From NCBI GenBank assembly GCA_001972305.1, contig BDDD01005660.1, forward strand, positions 1 through 64,000: 64,000 bases of DNA. The letters run 5' to 3'. Made by a program: the position numbers and the translations under genes. This DNA comes from Cephalotus follicularis. Lineage: Eukaryota > Streptophyta > Magnoliopsida > Oxalidales > Cephalotaceae. Under the pieces are notes generated by a model. The model was not told the origin of the DNA. It was given only the letters and a program-made list of their open reading frames with translations, and searched no databases. Each line of letters opens with the position of its first letter. Positions within the stretch are counted from its first letter, which is position 1. This document shows, in pieces, positions 23,100 to 33,391 of the stretch.

Positions 23100-23895
23100 T
23101 TTTTCTGACCGTTTTTTTTTTTTGCTTTTAGCTACCGATTAAGCGGTTGCAAGGCCTAAATTAGCCACGTCTTTTTATTTTTTTTCACTAATTTAGCAAC
23201 GGTTTTTTAGTGGTAATGTAATTCAATTACCAATATTTCTTTTATTTTCCAACCGCTTTTGTTCTTTTAGCGACCGCTTAAGCGGTTGCTTGAAAGAAAA
23301 TTATCTACGAGTTTTCTATTTTTTTTACTAATTTAGTAACGACTTTTTTGGCTGTACCGGTAATTTAATTTAATTTTTAAAATTTTTTTCTCTCCCGACC
23401 GTCACAACAATTCCCGACCGCTATAACTGTTGGCAAACAACTCATAAAATTAATCAAATTTCTAAAATTTCTATTATTTCCTGACCGCTTTTCTTGCGGT
23501 TGGGAAACCTTTATAAAATTAATTTAATTTCAAAAAAAATTTAATTTCCCGACCGCCAGAGAGGTCGGGAAACCCTTATAAAATTAATTTAATTTCAAAA
23601 AATTCTTTTATTTCCCGACCGCTTACAACATTCACCGACCGTCTTGGCGGTCGGTAAAACCCTTACAAAATTAATTTTCTGACACCGATCAACAGCAACC
23701 GCTTCCCTTGCCGACTGTTTTAACGGTCTATAAATGATAAAGGCGGTTGGGGAAATGGTCGGGCTATAATCGGCGACCCAATTATAAGCGGCTGTCATTG
23801 CGGTCGGCAAGGCGGTCGGGAAAACCTTTCGCCGACCGCTTTTAAGGTTTTCGCAACCGCTTTGGCGGTCCGGAAATGTCTTTTTTCTAGTAGTG
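23100..23895 (+). repeat. Right subterminal repeats and terminus of CACTA element
   Basis: About 800 bp with some 20 or more GACCGC/GCGGTC words in both orientations, many paired as short hairpins (for example GACCGCTTAAGCGGTTGC near 23272). The long repeat array here and the short one at the left end make the ends asymmetric. It ends TTTCTAGTAGTG. Confidence 0.9.
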
Positions 23896-24063
23896 CATGC
23901 TCGCTCTGCCACGCCACGGTTAATGCCAGAGATGAGCCAAATAGCAAGGCCCAAAAGCCAAAACAGTCCTAATTATGCATTAAAGGCCCGCTCAAAGCAA
24001 GATTATCTCACTAATGGTCTTCCTCCTCTGTCAAGCTCAGAAAATGAAGACCAGATGGGCATA
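23896..24063 (+). other. Tat-type 3' noncoding region, right part
   Basis: Begins with the second copy of CAT and runs to the 3' LTR. The sequence just before the LTR (GAAGACCAGATGGGCA) is a poor polypurine tract. Confidence 0.7.
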
Positions 24064-24523
24064 TAATATGGGAAAAATTCACCTATTATTAAGCCACTAA
24101 CACGTGTCCAATAAGATCCCACAAATAAAGTGCCAAATCTCACGGAGATAACGCACTCATTCAAAAATAGGGAAACGCCTAACAGATTCGGCCGTTTCCT
24201 AGGGACATTAAACTCCTCCATGATGCAAGCTGTTGAGAGACAATCATGACCAGGTAAGGCTATAAATACACCTAAGAAAAACTATGTAAGGGTCAAGCAA
24301 TTTGCTATTTACATAGACTGTTTTCTCTGCACTTAACTGACTTGCGCATCAAAGTGTACCCTGGAGGAAAACCTCCTGGACTGTGGATATATCACTTTCC
24401 CTTTTTGCAGGGAACACTAAAGAACACAAATCCAACATCATCCTCGAAGCATTCGGCGTTTCCTCCAACAAATCAAACTTTCACACGTGGAGGACTGTTG
24501 TATAGTTAATTTCAGCATCAATA
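24064..24523 (+). repeat. 3' LTR of Tat-type element
   Basis: 460 bp, co-linear with 7726-8184 over its full length with about 45 differences. GGTTT follows at 24524-24528. Confidence 0.92.
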
Positions 24524-25138
24524 GGTTTGATGACAGAGGTGGTGGCGATTGAAGGTATTTGAGTTTTGGTTTTTATTGTGTTCATGGCGGCGTTCGATTG
24601 CATGGGGGCAGTGCTATTCTAGTGTTTCAATTCCCGTTTTGGGTTTTCGAGTTTTCGTTGTGGTGGATTTCATCTTATGCAAGTCATTTAAATCTATGTA
24701 TATGACTTGTTTGTGAGCAAGCTGACATAATAGAGCCATCATTGAGAAAAAAAGGGAAGCATCCGTGTTTTTTTTTTGTGTGTGTAAGAGTGATTTTTTT
24801 TATAAAATATCTAACGATTTTGCAAGAAAACTAATGTATTTTTATTCTTTGTTTTTTTAGTGGATTTGAGAAATGGTTTTGTGCAGGAACGTAGTTAAAT
24901 TTAAAGTGAATCTCGTTAATAATTATTCATGTTCCTGTTTTTTATTGTATATTTTTATTATTTTTATTCGTGTTTGTTTATCAATTATCCATCAAATTTC
25001 CCAACAACCATGACCTCAAAGAATAAAAAAAAATTCAAACTTCGACTACATGTCCCCAAATATGTCCATCTCCTGGTCCTGGATAAGATTCTAGTCCTTG
25101 CTTCTTCTTTCACTTTCAAAAGAGATAATGGAAAAAAG
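24524..25138. other. Host spacer, right flank of Tat-type element
   Basis: Continuation of the locus left at 7725. It has G/T-rich then T-rich sequence and a short open frame (24929-25144) that shows no known family. No gene is recognised. It ends AAAAG before the copia LTR. Confidence 0.55.
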
Positions 25139-25367
25139 TGTTGAGGTATTATTCTATATTAAGAGAGGTTAGTGTGTATGGCTTGAAGCATTATACCCTT
25201 TGTATCAAGTTTGGAATACTCCGTAGTGTTGCCTCCAGCTAGCACACTTATATTTATACTAGGGTTTCACCTTATTATGGGTTCTAGTCCAGATAGACCC
25301 AAGTCTTAGGCCTTCACTTATTGGGCTTATATTAAAACATATTAATTAGATACCCAAGTATCCAACA
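25139..25367 (-). repeat. 3' LTR (element sense) of young copia element
   Basis: TGTTGAGG...TATCCAACA on the plus strand. The polypurine tract lies directly to its right as its complement ATCTCCTCCTATG. Confidence 0.9.
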
Positions 25368-26489
25368 ATCTCCTCCTATGTTTTACATATAGCACAAACC
25401 AATACAGTGGACAGTGTGATGTCCAAACAAAATATGGATCACCCACATTCAAAATTCTCAGATAATTCAATCCAAGATAGAATTTATCTAAGATGCATTT
25501 TATTATAAAAATGGACTAATCAAATATTTCAGACTTGTTCTAAGCTCAATCTAACCGTCTCAAATAAAGAGCTTTAGAGACAGTCTAAAATCAAAATATG
25601 CATAAAGTCTCAAGTATATGTGGACCAAACAGAAGTATCCAAAAACTATAAAGGTAACTCGAAATGGACCATAGGTCTCACAAATAAATGAGCTAAGCAA
25701 CATAGTCTCATAAATAAAATGAACTGAAATAATAAGCTGGACAGCAGGTGGAATGTTTCTACAGCAGCAAAGAGATAACAAATCCCCCACAATCTCCACA
25801 ACTCAAGATGATATCACTCATCAAGTAGATCATCCTGGTCAGGATCCCAATCAATATTTGCTCCTCCATTTTCGCCATAACCTATAAATCACCAAATATG
25901 AATTTCATGTAAAATGAATCCAATCATCTGTGTAAATTACCATAATAATGTCTAGTTCTACCAAGAAGAACTTAGCATCATATCAATAGGCTGAAATATA
26001 TATCAATGTCAATAAAGCATCAATATCAACTCATAAGCATCAGTATCAAGTTTCAATTAAGAACAAGATCAAAACAGTTTATTTTGCAAAGAACCGATTA
26101 CTGTCAAGTTTCAATTAAGAACAAGACCAAAACAGGTTTCTTTCGCAAATAACCATTTCCATGTTTCAATTTGGAATGTCACAGTCATCTAATCCTTCTT
26201 GGCTAAATTGTCTTACATCAAGTTTGGAATGGGACAATTTAATCAAAGAGGACTATCCAAATTTAGTTAAGCTGTATCATCAAGTTTGGAATGAGACAAC
26301 CTTCCTAAACAGGACATCTTAAGTGAGATATGCTATCTTCATCAAGTTTGGAATGAGACAACCTATTCACTCAGACTTTCGATAACCGTAAGCATCGATG
26401 AAACATATAAACAAGTGCCTATCATATTTGGCCAACAAAGGAAGATTCGATATTTCAAAACAATTTAAAAATGTAACTTAAGACACACC
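25368..26489 (-). other. 3' region of young copia element, no gene
   Basis: AT-rich sequence without a recognisable domain. Short direct repeats occur: CATCAAGTTTGGAATG(A/G)GACAA three times between about 26217 and 26360, and a unit containing CAAGTTTCAATTAAGAACAAG twice between 26047 and 26140. The LTR contains the related ATCAAGTTTGGAATACTCC. Confidence 0.65.
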
Positions 26490-26943
26490 TACATAGTCAC
26501 TAGACTCACCAATACCCCCACTGTTCATCTTAAACATCAAATTCTCGAGATCAAAAACTTGAGGAGAGCTATCCATGGCCACACGGAACCTGAAATCTAA
26601 GAACTTATCCACCATGTAAGATTTGGATAGCACCCCATCGTTCCAGAATTGAGAATTCAACAATGTCCCATATTGTCTTAGCAGTCTTAAAATGACTACA
26701 GCTTACAATGAAAGAGCGACCTGATAAAGAATTCCACAAGCAGTCTCGATAGTAGTCACACAACAGGCTTAATATTTGAGATTCAGAAACATTAGCCGGG
26801 TCAATGGAATGTCCATAGTTAGATTCTTTATCCACTCTGCTTCTTCGCCTGCAGAAGCTAGAGCATAAAGTTCCGACTCCATAGACGACAATGCAATACA
26901 AGTCTGTCTTTTGGACTTCCATGTAACAGCAGCTCCACCCAAA
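26490..26943 (-). pseudogene. Copia RNase H end followed by a second gag-like tract
   Basis: On the minus strand 26943-26800 reads WKSKRQTCIALSSMESELYALASA and on to AEWIKNL, the C-terminal part of copia RNase H. Within about 20 codons it gives way to sequence resembling gag of the same element (SESQ..., HFKTAKTIWD, DKFLDFRFR), a diverged second copy of 27400-27700. In a normal element RNase H is followed by noncoding DNA and the LTR, so this order is rearranged. The neighbouring run of N prevents a full reading. Confidence 0.75.
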
Positions 26944-27306
26944 NNNNNNNNNNNNNNNNNNNNNNNNNNNNNNNNNNNNNNNNNNNNNNNNNNNNNNNNN
27001 NNNNNNNNNNNNNNNNNNNNNNNNNNNNNNNNNNNNNNNNNNNNNNNNNNNNNNNNNNNNNNNNNNNNNNNNNNNNNNNNNNNNNNNNNNNNNNNNNNNN
27101 NNNNNNNNNNNNNNNNNNNNNNNNNNNNNNNNNNNNNNNNNNNNNNNNNNNNNNNNNNNNNNNNNNNNNNNNNNNNNNNNNNNNNNNNNNNNNNNNNNNN
27201 NNNNNNNNNNNNNNNNNNNNNNNNNNNNNNNNNNNNNNNNNNNNNNNNNNNNNNNNNNNNNNNNNNNNNNNNNNNNNNNNNNNNNNNNNNNNNNNNNNNN
27301 NNNNNN
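26944..27306. other. Assembly gap, 363 N
   Basis: Unknown bases. The gap lies between gag and RNase H of one copia element, so its true length may be very different. Open frames that cross it are not evidence of coding. Confidence 0.99.
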
Positions 27307-27865
27307 AACCACCACTCTGAAGAAGCGCTGGCCCTGCCATCCGTCATTATTGGGATAAAGTTGCGAGGCTCAGGCTTGCCCACTAGCATGTGAGCTTCCT
27401 TCTGTAGTGTGTCAGCACTAGGCTCACCAATATTCTTATTGTTTATCTTTGACCTCAAATTCTCGAAATTAGTTACTTGAGGAGTGATTTCCATGTCCTC
27501 ACGGAACGTGAAATCTAAGAACTTATCCACTATGTGAGATTTGGATAGCTCCTCCTCTTTTCGGAATTGAGCGTCTAAATTGTCCCATATTTCCTTAGCA
27601 GTCTTAAACTTACTATAGGTTTCTGCAAGACGGTCTGATAAACAATTCAACAAGTAATCTCTACAGTAGTCTTCATCACTTAACCATTGAGATTCAGAAA
27701 TATCTTCAGTAGTGTCAGAAAAAGTACTCAAAATAGTATAGAATATCATATTGGATTTCAACCCGAATTGAGTCTTACGCCTTCAAGCGTTGTACTCCGA
27801 CCCACCAAACGATTGTAATTTAACCATCTCAACAGAAATATATTTATCCATTTCAGCAAATAAAT
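27307..27865 (-). pseudogene. gag: Gag of young copia element
   Basis: The minus strand begins near 27850 with MDKYISVEMVKLQSFGG, the usual copia gag start. It continues with LKSNMIFYTILSTF, DYLLNCLSDRLAETYSKFKT, AKEIWDNLDAQFRKEEELSK and HIVDKFLDF, a UBN2/retrotransposon gag-type domain that would build the particle. It runs into the gap before any zinc knuckle is seen. It is broken. Confidence 0.82.
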
Positions 27866-28646
27866 AGATTAAATAATAATTAGAACGAGTGCACCTGAAT
27901 TTCCAGCAGAAACAGCAACAAAACGGAGCCAAAAGTCTGAAAACACAGCAAACTGCCTCACTCTCACTATGCCGCGCGTGCGCCACACGCGCCTACACCA
28001 GCAGTATCAGCCACGCGCGCGAGTACGCCACGCTCCCGCGTCTCTTCGTCTTCAACGCAGCCGGTTCCACTGCAAGAAGGAAAACGGTGATTCCGGCGAT
28101 GACAGGAAACACAGACCTCGCCAACGGACCGCCGTAACGCTAGGAGTTGACCGCGGCCCTCCTCTGCATGAACCGACCTCACCAGTGGCCGGAAAATCAA
28201 GTCAAACAGCGGTGGATTCACCAACTATCTCCTCCGTCCGGCCACGGTTCGACACCGCACCGCCTGGGAAAGAACTACCGTGAAGAGAGGAGTTAAACCC
28301 GACCAGTCCAAGCTTCTGACGTCAACGGAGACGGCCGGAATAGGAGCTCAAAGATTGCGGCTTTCTGACGCTTTAGGAAGCTTTTCTGGAGGATTTCGGC
28401 ACCGGTTCAGAAAACCAACACCACCAGCAGATTCCTCTCGTCGAGGCACTCAAGATCCGTACCTCGTTTGCCTCAAACGGTGACCGGAGCAAAAAGTTGA
28501 CTTTTTGGACCGTTTTGACCCTGACGTGAATAATGACCAAACTGCCCCTGTCGTGGAACAGTCGGATTGCACGCAAAACGAGATATCCACCGATTCACCG
28601 GTAATCTCTTAAAATAAAAAAAAACACTCTACTAATGCTTCAAGAT
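27866..28646 (-). other. Leader of young copia element, GC-rich
   Basis: Lies between the element's 5' LTR and gag. Most of it (27960-28500) is clearly richer in G+C and CpG than the surroundings. Two nucleotides outside the LTR, at 28633-28644, is TAATGCTTCAAG. Its exact complement CTTGAAGCATTA lies inside the LTR at 28690-28701. No tRNA-Met-type primer site is seen here. Confidence 0.7.
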
Positions 28647-28875
28647 TGTTGAGGTATTATTCTGTATTAAGAGAGGTTAGTGTGTATGGCTTGAAGCATT
28701 ACACCATTTGTATCAAGTTTGGAATACTCCGTTGTGTTGCCTCCAGCTAGCACACTTATATTTATACTAGGGTTTCACCTTATTATGGGTTCTAGTCCAG
28801 ATAGACCCAAGTCTTAGGCCTTCACTTATTGGGCTTATATTAAAACATATTAATTAGATACCCAAGTATCCAACA
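28647..28875 (-). repeat. 5' LTR (element sense) of young copia element
   Basis: 229 bp, nearly identical to 25139-25367. In element sense it has a TATAAATATAA box about 110 bp from its start. Confidence 0.9.
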
Positions 28876-29230
28876 ACAAGAACATCATTTGGTAACATAA
28901 TGATCTTATCCATCTTATTTAGCACGGAAGATACCAATGCTGAAGACATATATTTGGATTTTATTTAACTTGGCAACAATCTACAAAACGGATAATAAAT
29001 AAATATAATATTCATAATCATAATAACTAGTAATAATTAACAAGGAACAACATAGTTTTCATAAACTTGTTTGATACGTAAATAAAACATTACCTGCAGG
29101 CTCACGAAGCTTTTAGCAAAATAAAAAAAACAATATCCTATATTGAATCCAAAGCGAGTGAAACCATTGGGTTCCATTTTCACTATAAACAACTAATTGA
29201 GGATGACTAGTGTTTATCTCTCCCAATTTG

Positions 29231-29232
<2 letters not shown>

Positions 29233-29322
<90 letters not shown>

Positions 29323-29346
29323 CGCCTGTGTGTGTGTGTGTGTGTA
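29233..29346. repeat. Compound (TA)n(TG)n(CG)n(TG)n microsatellite
   Basis: About 40 bp of TA, about 40 bp of TG, a short CG run and a second TG run. Alternating purine-pyrimidine throughout. Confidence 0.95.
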
Positions 29347-29935
29347 GTCAAAAATGTTATTACCAATATATAAGTTACAAAACGAATGCATAGCATATGA
29401 AGTGTAATCTAACTAGTGAAATAGAGTAGAAGAAAAAAACTGATGTAATTATTATTCATTCAATTAGTTAGATAATATAGCATATGATATGCAATTGCTA
29501 TGTCATTCATATGCTGCTAATAATATTATTCATAGGTAGTTGTTCACATTTCTTGCGTGAGCAAGTGGGGTCACAAATGAGATAACAAAATCTCATTTGT
29601 GATTTTACAAATGTCACCACTAGTATTTTAAAAAATCACCACTGGTGTTTTAAAAAGGTCATAAATAAGATTTTGTCACATCATTTGTGATCCTACTTAC
29701 TCTCAAGGGATATAAGCAGTTATTCACATTCATTTATCCGTGTGTGTGTGTGTGTATATATATATATATGGAAACTGAATATGAGTGTCAATACCAGATT
29801 TCGTCCGACCACGTGTCAAGTCGCTACGATAATTAATTAAAACAGTAATAGATTGAGATATATCATCGATTGGATTATCGTTTAATAAATTGTCACTATT
29901 TTACGGTTTCTTTTCTAATTTATTATTTGTAGTAT

Positions 29936-30050
29936 TTTCTTATTTTATTTTATTTTATTATACTCTGTTTTATTTTATTCGACTTTATTTTATTTTATTA
30001 GATTAGATTAGATTTTATTTTATTTGATTTGATTTTGTTATGTTTGATTT
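29936..30050. repeat. (TTTTA)n-like AT-rich low-complexity tract
   Basis: Repeated TTTTATTTTATT and GATTAGATTAG-type words. Simple sequence, no coding. Confidence 0.85.
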
Positions 30051-30510
30051 TATTCGATTATACTGATTCCTATATATTTGATTAGATTCTTGGTTGACTT
30101 GAATATTTGATTTGATTCTGTTCTAGGATATTTGATTTTGATTCTGTGTTACTATTTTCCTAATCAGTAAAAACATAGTCTATTTGATCATAAATAGGGC
30201 ATTAGTCACACCCACATGGAGACATACACCAGGTAATTTCTTTACTCCCTTTTCTTTTGTTTTTTGTTTTCAATTTTTTGTTTTCTTCTTTGCAAATTAC
30301 AAAGACAATAGGTGTTTTCTTAACATTTTTTTTTATTTTATTCTTATTCTTGCCTGTTTTTTCTTTTACAATTTCTGTATATACTATATCTTTTTTTCTT
30401 CTTGTTGTTTGTGTTTCTTCTCTCATAATCACTGTTGCACAAATCAACTTTCACCTTCAACATCCTACAACCAAACACTAAACACCAACACCTACAACCA
30501 GACTTCTTGA

Positions 30511-31080
30511 TGAGGTTTACGAGGTTAACGGGTTTTGCTAATTCTGTAGCTAGGTCCGCACTTGGGAAGACAGAGAAATTCAAGTGGAGGTTGAATTATA
30601 GGTATCGTGAGAGACTGATTAACATGAGGTTTACTGATGTTTCAGAGGTGGCCAACGCATCAAAAAACATTGAGATGGAATACTTAGACTTCCAGGCCTC
30701 TAGACATGATGGGGGTAGGAAAAGGAACATAGATGATTATCAAGGTTAGAGTCCAGGACAATAGGATAGGAATCAGGGTGGTCAGTTTAATGGGAACTGA
30801 AGTGATTAGCAAGGACAGTGGCGTAATCAAAATTGAAGTGGTGGTCCCCAACAACGGCAGAATCTCCAACAAGGCCAAAATCAGGAACGTGACCAAAGAC
30901 ATGCAGGAGGGGGTAATCCTAACCCTAACCAAGTGGCCCATTGTGATACATGTGGAGGACAACATCAAGGGAGGCCAAGCTATAAAACTAACGGAGCTTG
31001 CTTTTTGTGTGGTGAAATTTGTCATTTTGATAAGGATTGTCCGTCGCCTCGTGTCAATACTAGAGGTGGCCATGGTGGTA
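30511..31080 (+). pseudogene. gag: Gag C-terminal part of chromovirus fragment
   Basis: LTGFANSVARSALGK to FTDVSEVANASKNIE is the end of the capsid-type domain. A Gln/Asn/Gly-rich tract follows, and a zinc knuckle (C-x2-C-x4-H-x4-C, in ACFLCGEICHFDKDC) lies near 31003-31043. It is broken. Confidence 0.75.
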
Positions 31081-31089
31081 ATGACAGTC

Positions 31090-31520
31090 AACACAACACT
31101 GGTGGGAGGGTATTTTCCATGACACATCATGAGGCAGCAAAAACTCCATGTATTGTTTCAGGTAATCTTAAAGTTGGGAAATGTAAAGCATGTATTTTGT
31201 TTGATACAGGGTCTACTCATTCTGTGGTTTCCCAGTCTTTTGTGCAACATCTTGGGGTGCCATCTTAGTCTCTTGACCCTTGTTTGATTATTAGTACCCC
31301 AATGGGGACATCTATTGAAATTTTTGAAACCTTCTGTGAATGCCCTGTTGAGTTTGATAATAAAATTAGTGGAGTTGATCTCCTTTCGATGGCGATGTTT
31401 GATTTTGATGTAATTCTTGGTATGGATTGGTTGAGTAGGCACAATGTCACTATTGACTGTCAGGCTAAGAAGGTTATTTTCGGGAATGTGAAATCTCCAG
31501 AATTTGTGTATCAAGCTTCA
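31090..31520 (+). pseudogene. Aspartic protease of chromovirus fragment
   Basis: The ILFDTGSTHSVVSQSF tract carries the DTG-type active site, followed by VDLLSMAMFDFDVILGMDWL and a VIFG tract. This is the usual order for chromovirus proteases. It is broken. Confidence 0.8.
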
Positions 31521-31532
31521 TAGACTGGTAAA

Positions 31533-32750
31533 GTGATAAAGTTTATTTCAGTCTTAAAGGCAAGGAAGATGATGTCCAAAGGTTGTGATGGGTTCTTGGC
31601 TTGTGTAAAGGATAACACTAAGGATGAGCCTCGCCTTGAGGATTATCCTGTTGTGTGTGAGTTTCCTGATGTGTTTCCAAAAGTGTTACCGGGATTGTCG
31701 CCACAACGGGAGGTTGAGTTTACTATTGAGCTCATTCTTGGAGCGGAGCGTATTTTAAAGACTTCGTATAGAATGGCACCATTGGAGCTACAAGAGTTGT
31801 TAGATTGTGGAATTATTCGACCGAGTGTTTCATTGTGGGGAGCTCTTGTTCTATTTGTGAAGAAGAAAGATGGGTCAATGAGATTATGCATTGATTACAG
31901 GGAGTTGAACCAAATCACCATCAGAAATAGGTGTCCTTTGCCTCGAATTGATGACATATTCGATCAACTCCAAGGAGCAAAGTATTTCTCTAAGACTGAT
32001 TTGAGGTTGGGCTACCATCAATTAAGGGTGAGGTACGAGGATATTCCTAAGGCCGTTTTTCATACTCAGTATGGGCATTATGAGTTCTTGGTGATGGCAT
32101 TCGAGTTGACCAATGCACCGATAGAATTTATGGATTTGATGAATCAGGTATTCAATGAGAATTTAGACCAATTTGTTATTGTGTTTATTGATGATATTCT
32201 GGTTTACTCTAAAACTAGCGAAGAGGATGAAGCATAGCTTTGTAGGGTGTTAGAGATTTTGAGGAAGAATTTGTTGTATGCGAAGCTCTCTAAATGTGAG
32301 TTATGGCTGGAGCAAGTGACATTTTTGGGTCATGTAGTATCAGTTGAGGGCATTAAAGTGGATCCTGCAAAGGTTGAAGCTATCACAAAATGGCGTAGAC
32401 CTAGCATTGTGACAGAGGTTATGAGTTTTCTGGGGTTTGCAGGTTACTATAAACGCTTTATTGAAGGCTTTTCCACGATAGCCTTACCTCTGACCCAATT
32501 TATGAGCAAGGGTATGAAGTTTGTATGGAATGAGGAGCGTGAGAAGAGTTGAAGAGGAGTTGAAGAGGAGACTTGTGATTTCTCGAGTACTTATCTTGCC
32601 ATATGGGATAAGTGGATATCAGATTTATAGTGATGCTTCTAAGAAGGGTTTAGGTCGTGTTCTAATGCAGCATGGACATGTCATTTCTTATGAGTCCCGA
32701 CAGCTAAAACCCTATGAAGTAAACCATCTCATGACTTGGATTTAGCTACG
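31533..32750 (+). pseudogene. pol: Reverse transcriptase and partial RNase H of chromovirus fragment
   Basis: [14 protein letters not shown], then [65 protein letters not shown] and the catalytic [31 protein letters not shown] and [15 protein letters not shown] follow. RNase H begins at about 32590 (YSDASKKGLG) and is cut short near 32750. It is broken in a few places. Confidence 0.88.
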
Positions 32751-33139
32751 GTGGTCTTTGCTTTGGAGATATAGAGGCACCTTTTAAGGAAAAAATCGTG
32801 TATGACAAAGTGCCATTTGTTGACGGGAGCCACCTCTTCAACCCAAAATGGACAATACCTCACAGGATTTGGATCGGGTCGTTACAATACTAACCCCCAC
32901 TAACACATCAACCACACACAACCCACAACCACCTGCAAGTTACACAACAAAAATCCCGCCATCCGAGATCACCGTCAAAATCAAACCGATAACCACAATT
33001 AAATTAATGAAAAAACAATTAACAAACACATTTTTAATCGAAATAATACATAATAAAAAATAAGACCCAACTCACAACACATAGAGCCCACCAACTATCA
33101 CCAAACAATCCAGCAACAATTTGAAACAAGTGTCTCTTG
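32751..33139. other. Junction region between chromovirus fragment and copia element
   Basis: No gene. Includes GGGTCGTTACA (32876-32886), which looks like a gypsy LTR end. An A/C-rich stretch then leads into the left LTR piece of the copia element at about 33140. No target duplication was found. Confidence 0.45.
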
Positions 33140-33284
33140 CCTAAAAAACACCGCTTCTTGCCTATGACAACTGCCTTATATTCCTTGCCAATTAAGTAGC
33201 CAAATTGAAAGGAGAAATCCATTTGATTGGCTATAAAAGAGAGCAGCCACAATGTTTGAATATTTACTTCAAAGTTTGACAACA
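33140..33284 (-). repeat. Left (3') LTR piece of Tork-like element
   Basis: Matches the last ~128 bp of the right LTR. Only the end adjoining the polypurine tract is recognisable. Confidence 0.75.
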
Positions 33285-33391
33285 ATCTCACACTTGAAGT
33301 TATAATCCAATCACTGCACCAAACAACTTCGACATCCATGTTCTTCGAGAAACTAGTGTCTAACGCACTTGTACCTCTGCGATACTCCTCA

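Larger units (their letters stand above)
17480..23895. mobile_element. CACTA (En/Spm-type) DNA transposon carrying host gene fragments
   Basis: Starts CACTACTAGAAA at 17480 and ends TTTCTAGTAGTG at 23895. These are perfect 12-bp inverted termini of the CACTA superfamily, flanked on both sides by the 3-bp duplication CAT (17477-17479 and 23896-23898). Both ends carry subterminal repeats built on GACCGC/GCGGTC. No TNP2-type transposase or accessory protein domain is visible in 6.4 kb, so the element is non-autonomous. Its interior holds an AP2/ERF pseudogene (minus strand) and a PP2A B'' fragment (plus strand). It inserted into the Tat-type element after that element had landed. Sharp termini and an exact target duplication suggest a fairly recent insertion. 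Confidence 0.93.
7726..24523 (+). mobile_element. Tat-type Ty3/gypsy element with GGTTT target duplication
   Basis: LTRs at 7726-8184 and 24064-24523 flank a primer site, gag, protease, RT, RNase H, a second RNase H, integrase, a tandem-repeat 3' region and an antisense ORF. GGTTT occurs directly outside both ends (7721-7725 and 24524-24528), as expected for a 5-bp target duplication. A second RNase H domain plus an antisense extra ORF places it in the Tat lineage (the Retand/Ogre/Grande group). The CACTA element 17480-23895 is inserted in its 3' noncoding part. Without that insert the element is about 10.4 kb. The LTRs differ by about 45 positions in 458 (near 10%), so it is several million years old at usual plant rates. 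It is broken, with roughly ten or more interruptions. Confidence 0.92.
25139..28875 (-). mobile_element. Young Ty1/copia element, rearranged, with assembly gap
   Basis: Two 229-bp LTRs (25139-25367 and 28647-28875) differ at only about 4 positions (under 2%), the most recent LTR pair in the window. The flanks are AAAAG (25134-25138) and ACAAG (28876-28880), a 4-of-5 target duplication. A purine tract on the minus strand next to the left LTR (CATAGGAGGAGAT) shows the element reads right to left. Gag lies at 27400-27860. An RNase H end (26790-26943) and a second gag-like tract (26490-26790) lie beyond a 363-bp run of N. Protease, integrase and RT are not visible. It is broken and rearranged, or partly collapsed in assembly. 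Confidence 0.88.
28876..30510. other. Host spacer and possible LTR/leader of the next element
   Basis: No gene recognised. 28876-29230 is AT-rich. Microsatellites lie at 29233-29346, 29743-29769 and 29936-30050. From about 29789 (TGTCAATACC) to 30510 the sequence could be an LTR plus leader of the chromovirus that follows: it has a CATAAATAGGG box near 30189. No second copy exists in the window to prove it. Confidence 0.45.
30511..32750 (+). mobile_element. Ty3/gypsy chromovirus fragment (gag to RNase H)
   Basis: Plus-strand order: end of gag with a CCHC zinc knuckle, protease, RT, start of RNase H. It stops at about 32750 with no integrase. The RT reads like the Tekay/Del branch but is clearly diverged from the copy at 41500. 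A GGGTCGTTACA string at 32876-32886 resembles an LTR end but cannot be tied to it. It is an old fragment with several breaks. Confidence 0.8.

Noticed and set aside
26605-27761. Long open frames across the N run
   Set aside because: The frames are open only because N is translated as X; they are not evidence of a protein.
29113-29396. His/Thr- and Tyr/Ile-repeat open frames
   Set aside because: Translations of the TA/TG microsatellite.
30919-30931. CCTAACCCTAACC, telomere-like string
   Set aside because: Only two units, inside gag-like sequence of the chromovirus fragment; not an interstitial telomere array.
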